DNA of 64,000 nucleotides from Peptostreptococcaceae bacterium (GCA_030532705.1 JAUNKR010000002.1:25312-89311); one strand, 5' to 3'; shown: positions 45,360-55,550, numbered from the stretch's first letter. Numbers and translations are program-made. The notes: a model not told the origin generated them from the sequence alone.

Positions 45360-47096
45360 ATGAAGTATTGTAAAAATTGTGGCGAGTCCATGGAGGATAT
45401 GGCTACGTCCTGCTCAAATTGCGGGGATGGCTCTATCGAAGAAACAGCGATGGATGCCGGCGCCGAAACGGAAAACATTTCCGATGCGGATTCGAATAGG
45501 ACGGAGCCTGTAGCAGCGGGCAGTCCGGACGGATCCGCTCCATCCGGGGAAATGGCGTCTGAGACGAAAGAGGTCGTAAACGAAATTCCTGCCGCAGCGG
45601 CATCGACTGCACCGACAAGTTTCAGCGCTCCGCCAAGCGAGCCGAAAAAGAAATCGCCGGCTTTGATCCTCGGTTTGATCGCCGTACTTGTGATCGGGAT
45701 CGGAGCATTTGCGCTAAAAGGTATGTTTACAGGCGGTGGACCGAGCAATCCATTCCTTCAATACCATACAAAATTGTTCACAGATCGTTTCACTCCATTA
45801 GCAGAAGCGGCGATCTCACAAGATAATAAAGTGTCGACCGACCTCACCATGACAGCGAATGTTCAGGGTCAGGGGATGGAAGATATTCAATCTGTTTTAG
45901 AAGATTCTTCATTCGTGATGAAGATCGATTCCGGCGAAGATCATATCCTGAGCAATTTTGAAATGAATATGAAGGGTAGCTCGCTGGTGAGCGGGATATT
46001 CCACATGGACCTCAAAACGATGGGCTTCTATCTGCCGGAGGGCGATGGCAATTACTATGCCGGAGATACCGGTAAGATCCTCAACACTTTGAGCGACGGG
46101 GAGATCACCGATGCATCCGAACTGTTCGGCAATGTCACAAAAAAAGACCTCGAAGAATATCTTCAAAAATGGTATCAGATCGTAAATGCCTCTTTCACAA
46201 AAGAGAATCTGATCATCGAAGATAAAGAGATCACCTTGGATCAGCTTGCCGAAACTTTCAAAGGCAAAGTTTATACTTTCAAACCGACGAATGAAGATAT
46301 CCAAAAATCATTCGTTGCATTTGCCGATATGGTTGAAAAAGATGCCAAGTTCCGTCAGATGACTTCCAGTATGGGCGCATCCAACTATGCTTCCATGTAT
46401 GGCGCGATGACACCGGAAATGACCGAGGATGATCTGTTGGAGCTTGCAAAAGAGATCAAGGCAGATCCGGCATCTTTCGTAGGAAACTTCGATCCGGAGC
46501 TTTTGGAATGGAGCATCGCGGTCGAAAAAGAAGCGGTCCGTCAGCTGATCTTCAATTATGACAGCGTCGGAATGGTGTATGAAGCAACTGCACCGGTCGA
46601 GAAAGGTTCGTTCTCTGAAAGATTTTATGTTATCGGCGGTATGAAAGCAGTCGATGCCGCAAACAGCAATATCGAATTGATGGTCTCCAACGACTATGAC
46701 AAAGAGGGCAAAAGCTATACCGGATCCCTTCAATTTGAAATTCCGTATCAGGGAACTTTTGTCATCGACTATGCGGTGGATCTGGCACAGAAATATATCC
46801 TCTTCCCTTACGGGACCTATAATCTAAAGATCCAGGAGATGCCTTTTGTGGTACTGGATATCGAGGTGAAAGACGGCGAAAACAACAGCATCGACCATGT
46901 GTTAGATGTCAAGAGCACCTTTGGACCTTCTGCAACGATCAATATCAATGCAACACAAAAAGGGACTGCCGAAAAACCGAATATGACCCCTGTCGATATT
47001 TCAGACTATGACAAAGAGCAATTGGAAACTTTGATCGATCAGAATATGTCCACGATCGGTGAAGGCCTGGATGAAGTATTCCGCAGTCTAAACTAA
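45360..47096 (+). CDS. Zinc-ribbon membrane protein of an ABC-transporter operon
   Basis: The start is the ATG at 45360 behind TTAGGAGGAACT; an upstream frame to 45270 runs through a TATAAT-bearing promoter (45293-45298). The 578-residue protein has a zinc ribbon at the N-terminus (CKNCGESMEDMATSCSNCG), a disordered acidic/alanine-rich region, one membrane helix at about residues 103-124 (LILGLIAVLVIGIGAFALKG) and a roughly 450-residue extracytoplasmic domain I do not recognise. It overlaps the ATPase gene by one base (TAATG), so it is probably an accessory or sensor part of the transporter. Confidence 0.8.
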   Translation: MKYCKNCGESMEDMATSCSNCGDGSIEETAMDAGAETENISDADSNRTEPVAAGSPDGSAPSGEMASETKEVVNEIPAAAASTAPTSFSAPPSEPKKKSPALILGLIAVLVIGIGAFALKGMFTGGGPSNPFLQYHTKLFTDRFTPLAEAAISQDNKVSTDLTMTANVQGQGMEDIQSVLEDSSFVMKIDSGEDHILSNFEMNMKGSSLVSGIFHMDLKTMGFYLPEGDGNYYAGDTGKILNTLSDGEITDASELFGNVTKKDLEEYLQKWYQIVNASFTKENLIIEDKEITLDQLAETFKGKVYTFKPTNEDIQKSFVAFADMVEKDAKFRQMTSSMGASNYASMYGAMTPEMTEDDLLELAKEIKADPASFVGNFDPELLEWSIAVEKEAVRQLIFNYDSVGMVYEATAPVEKGSFSERFYVIGGMKAVDAANSNIELMVSNDYDKEGKSYTGSLQFEIPYQGTFVIDYAVDLAQKYILFPYGTYNLKIQEMPFVVLDIEVKDGENNSIDHVLDVKSTFGPSATININATQKGTAEKPNMTPVDISDYDKEQLETLIDQNMSTIGEGLDEVFRSLN

Positions 47097-47731
47097 TGAA
47101 AGAAGTTATTTGTACTTTACAAGATATAAAAAAGCAATATCCCGCTCAATCGCCAACGCTAAACGGCATCTCGCTCGAGCTTTATGCGAATGAGGTGCTC
47201 GGCGTTCGCGGGAACAATGGCACGGGCAAGAGCACTCTTTTGGGCATCCTTGCCGGTGTGATCGAGGCGGATGAGGGGAGCTGTCATTTTGCGGAAGGCA
47301 TCGAGGAACATCGCTCCTATGTCCCGCAGGATCTTTCCCTTTATGAGAGCCTGAGCGGAGCGGAAAATCTCAAATTCTGGGGCCTCGCTTACGGTATGAG
47401 CAAGGAACAGATCGCGATCCGCAGCCGCTGGCTGTTGGAGCAACTCGGATTGAGCGACAAGGCGCAGAGCGCGGTATCCGCTTATTCCGGCGGGATGAAA
47501 AGACGTCTGCACTTAGCGACTGCGCTGATGCAGACCCCAAAGCTCCTATTGCTCGATGAACCGACGGTCGGCTCGGATGCACTTTCCGCAAAACAGATCA
47601 TGGAGATGATCCTTCGTCTCAAAAATCAAGGCACGACCATCGTGCTCACAACACATCAGTCCGGGGAATTGGAGTCGATCAGCGATCGGATCCTCGATCT
47701 ACATGCCGGACAGATCTCAGAGGTTAAATGA
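47096..47731 (+). CDS. ABC transporter ATPase
   Basis: The 211-residue ATPase has Walker A GNNGTGKST (residues about 41-49), signature YSGGMKRRLHLATALMQT, Walker B LLLLDEPTVG and a switch histidine in TTHQSGELE. It is of the CcmA/DrrA type that works with ABC-2 permeases, typically exporting lipids, polysaccharides or drugs. Its start overlaps the zinc-ribbon gene by one base and its end overlaps the permease gene by four bases (ATGA), so all three are translationally coupled. Confidence 0.93.
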   Translation: MKEVICTLQDIKKQYPAQSPTLNGISLELYANEVLGVRGNNGTGKSTLLGILAGVIEADEGSCHFAEGIEEHRSYVPQDLSLYESLSGAENLKFWGLAYGMSKEQIAIRSRWLLEQLGLSDKAQSAVSAYSGGMKRRLHLATALMQTPKLLLLDEPTVGSDALSAKQIMEMILRLKNQGTTIVLTTHQSGELESISDRILDLHAGQISEVK

Positions 47732-50157
47732 TCATGGCAGGATTCAAAGCAGTTATCTACAAAGACCTGAAACTTTTTCTAAGAGGGATGGGGTGGATCG
47801 CTTGGATCCTGCCTTTTGTTTTGATGCTCCTGATGCAATTCGGGATGAAAGATCTTTCGGCAGAACATTTTGTGCAGGCTTTCCCGATCGCGATCCTGGA
47901 TCAGGACAGCTCCTTTATGTCCCGCTCGATGATCTCACAGATCCGTGAGGTCGAGCTTTTCTCGGATGTCCATATCCTCAGCGATCCGAAAGAAGTGCAA
48001 AAAGCACTCGAAGACGGTTTTGTCGCCGTCGTTACGATCCCGAAAGATTTTTTCTACGATGCGTATGCGTATCGCAAAAATCCGATCCATGTCCTGCTCC
48101 AAAATGATCATTCCGTCGAAAGCCGGATCTTTCGCTCGATCTTCACCTCGATCATGGACGTGATGCGCAATGATCAGGCGATCGCATTGGGCGTCTACCG
48201 TTTTTCGTATGCCGACTCGCTCAATACGAAGCAAAGACAGGACTTGATACGGGAATCCGGCTCCAAGCTTTTGCAAAATATCTTGGCAAGACAGCAGGAA
48301 TTCGATGCGGAAGCTGTCGCGTCGGATCTTCGCCTCTCGCTCGTGCACAAGATCTCGGCGACCATCCTCACCTTGCTCGCGATGCTTATGGCATTTCACA
48401 GCGTCAAGACCATCCCCGATGAGATCCGTCTCGGCGTATTGCCACGATTTCATGCGATCGGAGGCTCACGGATCCTCTTTGTGTTTTCCAAACTGATCTG
48501 TGCGCTGATCTTTTCGCTCCCGACGATCCTGCTCGTTCTGGTCGCATATCATCAGGTCCGACCGTTGATCCCGATCCATGCGGTAGCGATCTTTGCACTC
48601 TATCTGCTGCTTCTCTTTGCGATGTTCGTGCTGATCATGATATTCATTCTCACGATGGATGCAACCATCGCCCAACAGATCGCCAATGCCTTCATATTGA
48701 TCTCTCTATTGATCGGAGGCACGATCATTCCGGCGAACGATTTTTCAAAGCCTTTGGAACAGCTGAGCCGATGGAGCATTTTTCATTTTGCCTTAGTCGG
48801 ACTGGAATCGATCGAGCGAAAGCTTCCTACAGCGCAGCTCCTGTTGCCCCTATTCATTCAGATCGCGTTCTTCTCCGCCATCAGTCTGATCCTGGGGAAA
48901 AATCTGTTGCACCGAAGAAAAATTTCGATCCGGGCTTTTCAAAAGACGAGCGAGAAAAACCAAGGACCAGCGATACAGACTGTTCAAATGTCCGAAAAAA
49001 AGGGATCGAAAGATCCTTTCGGCAATCCAAAACCTCATTTTGTATCAAAACTGTGCTCCCTGACCCTCTTCAAAATATATGCAAGCGTCCATGGCAAGAT
49101 CGGGCTCTGTCTTCTGCTGATCCTCAGTCTTCTGATCGGCGGCATGCTACAGGAGACGAAACAGAGGACCTCATCGACGCTCCATCTGATGATCGTCGAT
49201 GCGGATGAGAGCTCCCTATCCGAAAATTTGATCCTGGCACTTGAACAGCACGAAGCGCTATCGATCGAGCAAGCCGATCCCAAAACTTCTTCCATCGCTC
49301 TGGTCACAGGCAGAGCCGAAGGGCTTCTCACGATCCCGAAGGGCTTTGGCGAAATGCTCCAAAACAATGAAAGATCCGGGTTACACTATGAAGGTGCCTC
49401 CGCTTCGCTTTCAGCGCAGGGCGTGCGGGAGATCATCGCAAGCAATGTGCTATACCTCAAAAGCAGACTCCACGCAGAGACCTGGGCGAAGGAGAAGGTC
49501 GGCCATCCCTTGTCCGATGAAGAAAAACAACTGCTCCAAGAAAAGATCGACAGCAGTATGAAATATTTCCGTCAGCTCTATACCATCGAGTCAGCGGATC
49601 ACCAAGCGCCGAAAGAGATCTTCGTGCCCGATCCGATCGCCTTCATTACGCTTGCCGTACTCCTTACCTTGCTGACGATCAGCGGTTTTTTCGGCAGCAT
49701 CGGCAGTCGGAGAGTCACCAAGAGAATGCGTATGCTTCCGCAGGGTCATCTGTTATCCTACGGCAGCGACTTTGCTTCGCTTGCTGTGCTTGGGATCTGG
49801 ATCTTCACAATGATCTTGATCACTTCCGGCGAGTTCAGCCTCAAAAATCTTTTGGCAGGGATCAGCTACTCCCTTTGCATCGCCGCGATGATCCGATTGT
49901 TGTTACAAAATTCGAGAGAAGGACGAGTCGATACGACCGCACCATTTATCGCGTTGATGATCTGTCTGTGGGGCGGATGTTTTATCGACCTGAACGAACT
50001 TTCCCCGGCGTTACGCTACTTGATGATACTCTCTCCGGCAGGGCAGGCGATCGCCGCCACACAAGACACATCCTTCGATCTGCTTCTTCTTTTGGAAGCG
50101 GCGGTGCTTTTCGTGATCGGCTCCAAAGATTTTATATTCAAAAAAAGCGCCCGATAA
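47728..50157 (+). CDS. Double-length ABC-2 type permease
   Basis: The 809-residue protein is two ABC-2 permeases in one chain. Each half has an N-terminal helix, a large extracytoplasmic part and a cluster of about five helices: the first half spans residues 1-400 (IAWILPFVLMLLMQFGM, then ATILTLLAMLMAFHSV) and the second 440-809 (GLCLLLILSLLIGGMLQET, then FITLAVLLTLLTISGF). A linker of charged residues joins them at about 400-435. One gene could therefore form the whole membrane dimer with two copies of the ATPase. Substrate unknown. Confidence 0.88.
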   Translation: MIMAGFKAVIYKDLKLFLRGMGWIAWILPFVLMLLMQFGMKDLSAEHFVQAFPIAILDQDSSFMSRSMISQIREVELFSDVHILSDPKEVQKALEDGFVAVVTIPKDFFYDAYAYRKNPIHVLLQNDHSVESRIFRSIFTSIMDVMRNDQAIALGVYRFSYADSLNTKQRQDLIRESGSKLLQNILARQQEFDAEAVASDLRLSLVHKISATILTLLAMLMAFHSVKTIPDEIRLGVLPRFHAIGGSRILFVFSKLICALIFSLPTILLVLVAYHQVRPLIPIHAVAIFALYLLLLFAMFVLIMIFILTMDATIAQQIANAFILISLLIGGTIIPANDFSKPLEQLSRWSIFHFALVGLESIERKLPTAQLLLPLFIQIAFFSAISLILGKNLLHRRKISIRAFQKTSEKNQGPAIQTVQMSEKKGSKDPFGNPKPHFVSKLCSLTLFKIYASVHGKIGLCLLLILSLLIGGMLQETKQRTSSTLHLMIVDADESSLSENLILALEQHEALSIEQADPKTSSIALVTGRAEGLLTIPKGFGEMLQNNERSGLHYEGASASLSAQGVREIIASNVLYLKSRLHAETWAKEKVGHPLSDEEKQLLQEKIDSSMKYFRQLYTIESADHQAPKEIFVPDPIAFITLAVLLTLLTISGFFGSIGSRRVTKRMRMLPQGHLLSYGSDFASLAVLGIWIFTMILITSGEFSLKNLLAGISYSLCIAAMIRLLLQNSREGRVDTTAPFIALMICLWGGCFIDLNELSPALRYLMILSPAGQAIAATQDTSFDLLLLLEAAVLFVIGSKDFIFKKSAR

Positions 50158-50312
50158 GATCCGCGCGATCCTCAGATCCAAGCTGTGCGCCGAACTTTTT
50201 GACCCTTCTGCGATCGATGAACTGCTCGGATCGGCAGTCCTCTGAAATCCGAACGCTCATCGGAATAAGATCTCAAGACCGGGTCATTACAAAAATGAAT
50301 AAATCAACCAAA

Positions 50313-50390
50313 AAGGAGCCTTGTTCCCAGCGATCTGAAAACGGAAGTTATGATCTTCCGCTTTGATCCTGTACAAAGCTCCTTCTTTTT
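50313..50390 (+). terminator. Large terminator-like hairpin
   Basis: AAGGAGC (50313-50319) pairs with GCTCCTT (50378-50384), extended by TTGT/ACAA with single-base bulges, and encloses CGGAAG/CTTCCG. A CTTTTT tail follows. It ends the ABC operon. The rest of 50158-50553 has no gene. Confidence 0.65.
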
Positions 50391-50553
50391 GTAGCTCATC
50401 CTGCTATCTTCTGTTGTCTATCCGCTTGCTTCTTTTCAAACCGTTGAACGACAATTTCTCATAGATGCTCTGAAGTTTTTCGAAGATGGGCTTTGGACCC
50501 TACAAAATCAGCCGGCAAGAGCTGCCACGCTAAAAGATCGGTCCCTGCGAACA

Positions 50554-51177
50554 TCATTCACATTTTTTATATCGTCTTTTGGCGATCGTCGCCTTGATCA
50601 AACACAGCACATAGCCGGCTGTGACATATACGACAAAGATCGCGACGCTATATTGAAGCACCGATGCCCATCCATATTTTTCCGCATCCATAAAAAAGTA
50701 TGGATACACACTGTCCAATGACGGTCCTGCGCTTCCCGGGATCGAGATCTTCAGAAACCACACATTCGCCAGTATAAAAACAAAATATGCCAGCGGAAAA
50801 CCGCCCCACAGGATCGGATCATAGCTTCTGTAATTTACCTGATCAAACCACAGCGTATCCACCAAAAAACCGAGCGGCAGAATGTAGTGACAGATCAGAT
50901 TGTCGATCTGATAAAAATCCTCCGCACTCACCGTCGGCGACAGTAAAAAATGATAGACCGCAAAAGTGAGTGTGATCATGATCGTCACCCCGCCCTTCAA
51001 ACGAAGCGTCTTGTCATTTTGTGTTCTTTGTGTCATCAGGTATGCCAAAAACAAGACCGTGATGATATTTGACAGCACCGTATAATACATCAGCATCCCC
51101 ATGCCCCCGGACATGATATGCCATACGACGCCGACAAATCCTATCATAAATAATATCCCTCGATAAATCCTTTCCAT
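50554..51177 (-). CDS. Pr6Pr family membrane protein
   Basis: The 207-residue protein has about six membrane helices and the conserved SVYPYFFMDAEKYGWASVLQ near its end, which together mark the Pr6Pr family of bacterial membrane proteins of unknown function. Helical segments begin at residues about 8, 30, 66, 95, 126 and 172. The ATG at 51177 follows GGAAGGACGCGT. Confidence 0.85.
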   Translation of the reverse strand: MERIYRGILFMIGFVGVVWHIMSGGMGMLMYYTVLSNIITVLFLAYLMTQRTQNDKTLRLKGGVTIMITLTFAVYHFLLSPTVSAEDFYQIDNLICHYILPLGFLVDTLWFDQVNYRSYDPILWGGFPLAYFVFILANVWFLKISIPGSAGPSLDSVYPYFFMDAEKYGWASVLQYSVAIFVVYVTAGYVLCLIKATIAKRRYKKCE

Positions 51178-51218
51178 ACGCGTCCTTCCTTTGCTGTTTT
51201 CGATCGGAAATTTTCCTT

Positions 51219-54200
51219 TTATTCTTGATCCGCTTCCTCATCGTCCAACTTCCAGTGCTCTGTTTCCACCGCAGTGATCGTCGGGATAAAAAAGCTCAGC
51301 CCTCTTGCACTCGTCTTCGGTGCATTATGGATCACCATATTTTTCTCTTCATTGTGTTTTCGTTTCTCCAACTGATTGAACAAAGGTGTCAAATGGTCTC
51401 CGATCTGCTCGGAGTTGATGCCATTTCCACCAAAGCGATCCTTGAGATCCTTGCCGGAAGATGCAAGAGGCGGTTTTGGGATGATGCTCTCGCTAATCGG
51501 CGGTAATTCCTTTTTAGGCTCGGCAGGCGGTCTGCTTTCCTCCTTCGGAGTTGAAGGAACTTTTTCCACTTGCTCCTTAGATCCTCCTGTGCTTGAAGCT
51601 CCGGATCCTCCGCCTGATGATCTTTGGGTATTCGTGATCACAAAACCGGACCTCATATTCCCCTCGATCCGAACATCATACCCTTCGATCGCCTCTTCCC
51701 TGACCGTGTAGCTCTTTTTGATCCCGTGATCATCCGTAGCCGGTTTTTCAAAATGTCCGATCCAATGATCCGCCGCTTTAAGCTCGATCGTTTCCAGTTT
51801 TTTATCGCTTTCATACAGGTGAACGATCGCTTTATCCTGCGCTGCTCCGACCCATTTTTTCTCAACACGGATCCTTACCTTCGCTGATGGTTGGAGCGAT
51901 ATCGCTCGGATCGGCAGACGATTGGAAACCGAATTCGATAATCCGCCGGTCACATTTTGATATCGGATCAAAAAATTATTGGTCGCGACCTTGCCATAAA
52001 GATGATCGCTTCTTTGCGGTGAACGCATCGGCAGAATGAATTCATAATTTCTTTTTTCGAGCTCCTTGCCCGGCTTAACGACTATTTTGATCGACTTGAC
52101 CTCATTCCAATCAGTGCCGATCTGCGTTTCATCTTTCCAGTCAGCCGATGCGATCGCCTGCTGTGCATCAAAAGAAGCCTCGGTCGAATAGTAGATGTCA
52201 AAATGCTCCTTCGCCTTGCCCAAAAGCTCGACTTTGCCCGTCAAATGATTGGAAAATTGGCTATTGCGCTTTGTCAGATCATAATTTTTATCCTCGATGA
52301 TCGGCAAGACATCGTAGATCACGACATCCTTGACCTTATCCGCATTGTTGAACAATTTGATCTTGTAGTAAAAAGGGCTGTCAAATGGTGTCGATAGAAC
52401 GCCGCTCTCCCAATGGGTCTGATCGAGCGAGATATATTTCATCGCACTGATGCTGCTGCTTTTCTGTACGACAAAGGCGGATGAAGCGACCAAAGCATGC
52501 GTATGCTGATCGGATGCTCCGTCATAGATCGAGCGAAAGTTTTGGACCTTGCTCGGTGCATCGGCTTCGACCTTCTGAAAAAGCTCGTTCATATTACTCG
52601 ATGAAAAATAGACCCTGTTGGTGCTCTCGATCGCCACCTGATCCGTGATCCTGCATTCCATCGCGAAACCGAGCCCTCCGGAATATTCGAGCAACTCGCT
52701 GACCGCAAGATCCTTCTGCGCTCTCAAAATGACCGCCGTCCTGCCCGTGCCTTTGTAGTTTTTGATGATCTCAAGCTCCGGAGGCATTTCCCTCCTATGA
52801 TCATATCTTGAAAAACCGAACTGCGACTTGAATTTTTCAGCTCGCTCTTTTGCTCCTCCGAGAAATACATGGTCATTGTGGAGGATGCTTTCCACTTCCA
52901 GTCCTTCCGGAAGGAGATCGACGAAATAAGCATCCTGAAATACCGTATCCGGTCGAAGCGAAGCGACCTGCAAATTTACACGATAGATCACCTTTCCGCC
53001 GACTTTGTGATCGGTACTGCCAACGGGGCTGTTCGATTTGCTGATCTTTATGAAAGATTTTTTGGCGGAAAATCGGACCCAGCTGTCTGACAGGATCTTT
53101 TGACGGTCTTTTATGCCATCCGCTTCAAAAGAAAGGGTCGCTTTATTATAAGCCTGTGTCGTTTCTCGAGTATTTTGCAAAGAATCGTCGATCGGTTTGT
53201 CAAAACGCTTCAGCTCTTCTCCGTTGATATCCTTTGTCTCGTGCTTATCCCTCACCTCTTGGTCGAGCATAAAAGCAAAAGGATTTCGGATCCCCATATG
53301 AACGTCAAAAGTGATGGTCTTGTCTTTTCCCAAAACAAAATCATCCTTCATCTCGATCACGAGCTTGGATGCGACCGGATCATCCATCAAGTCATTCTTC
53401 GCCGCTTCCCAGCTTTTGATCCCTTTTTGAACATTTTGCATCTCACCGAGAATGGCTTGCTCCGTTTTTGTATCCAGCGGGATCAAAGCATCTTTTGAAC
53501 TTTGATCATGTGGCAAGATCCTCTCGCTGCCATCTTCATAGACCAGCTTGATCTGCTCGATGTCGGTCATGAGGGCTTCGGAAGATCTTGTCATCTTCAA
53601 TCCGCGCAGATAAAAGACCTCATCAAAATCATGATCTTCGATAATGATCTTTTTCATATCCTTGCCGGACTTGTTTGAGATATGGAGCTTAAATCTCGTG
53701 TCCGCTTCTTTCAGATGTGTGAATCCGACAAAGACCTGTTTTTTATAGGACTCCAGATTGCCTTTTTGAAAGACGCCGGATAAACTGAAATTGTCTGCGA
53801 AAAATCTAAATCGAATGTCATCCGTCTTGGTTTGAATATTCTCCAATGCCGGATCATAGTTTTTCGGCGTGATCTCCGCGCTGACCTCGCTCGAAAGCAG
53901 GATCGCCTGATCGATATTCTCCGGACGAACGACGGGCGCTCCCGGGAATTTGAGTTTGAGCTTGACCGGCCTCGTATAGATGATCTTGTCTGCCGAACCG
54001 GTGCCTGTCGCCTGCACCGTATAGTGCAAGGTCTCACCATCGGGCTGCAAGATCCATCCCGGATTTCTTGCCGGATCAAAGGATGCCTTATACTGCTGCC
54101 CGTCGCTGCCCATGTAGGTCAGTTTTTCGATCAAACGGATCTGTTCCGCAAATCTTGTATCCTTCAATCCATCACCATAGCTCTGCTGATGCGCGATCAC

Positions 54201-55286
54201 ATTCTCCCCGTCCACCGAGACCGTTTTGTTAGAACTGTTGCTCGCCGCCGTTGAAAAAGAATAATAAAACTCGATCTCTTTTAATCTGCTAAGATCTTGG
54301 GACAGATTGCGTCCGTCATTTTCTCCGGCATAAGGCAACAGCGCTGTCGCATCACGATACGATCGATCATAGCCGATGTCTTGGCTTAAGATCGACTTGT
54401 CAAAATCGATGATCGGATGATATTTCGCTTCAAAGGTCACATTGCTAAGCTCTTCTCCAAGCAATTTCTCCTCTGCACCTATCTTTTCGTAAAGAGCGAT
54501 CCTCGGCGTTACCGCAAAATGCTCCGGCGTGATCCTCGGTGTCAGCGCGAATGAATAGGTCATATCCATATGGATATTATCCGGGATCTGATCCATATCG
54601 ATCTGCAAAAGATGATCTTCGCCTTCGATCTCGGATCTTGTCTTTCGGATCTTTGAACTGTCCAAACTGCCTACATTTCCGATCTCAACATCCGGTGTCC
54701 TGTCCGGATCCAGATAGCTTTTCGGGATCCGGATCTTGATCACATAGTCCTTGATCGTTCCGCTGCTGGAAGGATTGAGCGAGATCTTTCCGCTAAATCT
54801 TCTTGTCAAAAGTTCTTTGGTCTTTGAATGTGCCTGATGTGTCATCTTAAGTCCCAAAAGATCTTGCGGGTCCCCATTGTTCCTCATGACCGGAAACGCT
54901 CCCTCAAGCATCGAGGAGCCATCCTCTGCACTTGCGTCAAGCTCTAAAGCTTTTTCCGCATGGTTCGGCAAAGGGTCTTTCGCCCCATTTGTTCCGTCCG
55001 CTTTGCTGTTATCCGCCGATACAACATTTTGGAGCATCGCATCTTGATCCTTCGTCTCCCGCTTCTCGCTCGGGGATGTATTTGTCCCATCGAGCAAAGC
55101 TGTCTTTTCGCCTTCCGTCTTCTTTGATGCGTCTGTCTTATCCAAAACAGAACTTATGCTTCCATCCGTAGATCTTATCACATGATCCGGATCTGCATAG
55201 ACCTCTGTTTGAAATATCGTGGTAAAAAATAAAGCCAAAGCCATCACGACTGAAAGCAGTTTCTTTTCCCTTTTATATCGTTCCAA
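51219..55286 (-). CDS. Large exported Cna-B surface protein without LPXTG
   Basis: The 1355-residue protein starts with a TTG at 55286 five bases after AGAGGTG. Residues 1-31 are a signal peptide (LSVVMALALFFTTIFQTEVYA). A Ser/Thr/Asp-rich low-complexity region follows to about 130, then many beta-rich segments, and one Cna-B (SpaA-like) domain at about 1135-1225 (VRIRVEKKWVGAAQDKAIVH, then SYTVREEAIEGYDV). A Gly/Ser/Pro-rich linker leads to a 75-residue end (FFIPTITAVETEHWKLDDEE) with no LPXTG, membrane anchor or positively charged tail. It is probably secreted, or attached without sortase. It is likely an adhesin or matrix protein, an inference from the architecture. Confidence 0.8.
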   Translation of the reverse strand: MERYKREKKLLSVVMALALFFTTIFQTEVYADPDHVIRSTDGSISSVLDKTDASKKTEGEKTALLDGTNTSPSEKRETKDQDAMLQNVVSADNSKADGTNGAKDPLPNHAEKALELDASAEDGSSMLEGAFPVMRNNGDPQDLLGLKMTHQAHSKTKELLTRRFSGKISLNPSSSGTIKDYVIKIRIPKSYLDPDRTPDVEIGNVGSLDSSKIRKTRSEIEGEDHLLQIDMDQIPDNIHMDMTYSFALTPRITPEHFAVTPRIALYEKIGAEEKLLGEELSNVTFEAKYHPIIDFDKSILSQDIGYDRSYRDATALLPYAGENDGRNLSQDLSRLKEIEFYYSFSTAASNSSNKTVSVDGENVIAHQQSYGDGLKDTRFAEQIRLIEKLTYMGSDGQQYKASFDPARNPGWILQPDGETLHYTVQATGTGSADKIIYTRPVKLKLKFPGAPVVRPENIDQAILLSSEVSAEITPKNYDPALENIQTKTDDIRFRFFADNFSLSGVFQKGNLESYKKQVFVGFTHLKEADTRFKLHISNKSGKDMKKIIIEDHDFDEVFYLRGLKMTRSSEALMTDIEQIKLVYEDGSERILPHDQSSKDALIPLDTKTEQAILGEMQNVQKGIKSWEAAKNDLMDDPVASKLVIEMKDDFVLGKDKTITFDVHMGIRNPFAFMLDQEVRDKHETKDINGEELKRFDKPIDDSLQNTRETTQAYNKATLSFEADGIKDRQKILSDSWVRFSAKKSFIKISKSNSPVGSTDHKVGGKVIYRVNLQVASLRPDTVFQDAYFVDLLPEGLEVESILHNDHVFLGGAKERAEKFKSQFGFSRYDHRREMPPELEIIKNYKGTGRTAVILRAQKDLAVSELLEYSGGLGFAMECRITDQVAIESTNRVYFSSSNMNELFQKVEADAPSKVQNFRSIYDGASDQHTHALVASSAFVVQKSSSISAMKYISLDQTHWESGVLSTPFDSPFYYKIKLFNNADKVKDVVIYDVLPIIEDKNYDLTKRNSQFSNHLTGKVELLGKAKEHFDIYYSTEASFDAQQAIASADWKDETQIGTDWNEVKSIKIVVKPGKELEKRNYEFILPMRSPQRSDHLYGKVATNNFLIRYQNVTGGLSNSVSNRLPIRAISLQPSAKVRIRVEKKWVGAAQDKAIVHLYESDKKLETIELKAADHWIGHFEKPATDDHGIKKSYTVREEAIEGYDVRIEGNMRSGFVITNTQRSSGGGSGASSTGGSKEQVEKVPSTPKEESRPPAEPKKELPPISESIIPKPPLASSGKDLKDRFGGNGINSEQIGDHLTPLFNQLEKRKHNEEKNMVIHNAPKTSARGLSFFIPTITAVETEHWKLDDEEADQE

Positions 55287-55287
55287 T

Positions 55288-55326
55288 TTACACCTCTTCT
55301 GTGAAACAGAGCTGTTTTGTCTTCAT
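55288..55326 (-). CDS. Translated leader (12 codons) before the Cna-B protein
   Basis: A complete 12-residue open frame, MKTKQLCFTEEV, starts at 55326 with its own ribosome site (AAGGAG at 55340-55335) and ends in TAA one base before the TTG start of the big protein gene. The ribosome site of the big gene lies inside the small frame. This gives a classic upstream-ORF arrangement in which translation of one may control the other. No peptide function is proposed. Confidence 0.5.
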   Translation of the reverse strand: MKTKQLCFTEEV

Positions 55327-55504
55327 GATATGATCTCCTTAGATGTCCTCCGCTTCGATCTGTTGCGGGGCATATTTTGTCCCTCGTGGACTTCCCCTAT
55401 AATACTATCGAACTTTTTCACAGAATATTTATATCAAATTTAACAAAATTGATTATATCATCCTCTTTCATGGTGAAGTCTTGCGAGCACCAACTTTTGA
55501 AGAT

Positions 55505-55550
55505 CAAAAAGAGCTGTTGCAAAACGAGTTCTTCATTCTACAACAGCTCT
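55505..55550 (-). terminator. Terminator downstream of hydF
   Basis: On the minus strand AGAGCTGTTG (55550-55541) pairs with CAACAGCTCT (55519-55510) and is followed by TTTTTG. It ends transcripts that run out of hydF. The region between hydF (55798) and this stem has no gene, and 55327-55504 holds the promoter region of the Cna-B gene, where I see no clear -35/-10 pair. Confidence 0.7.
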
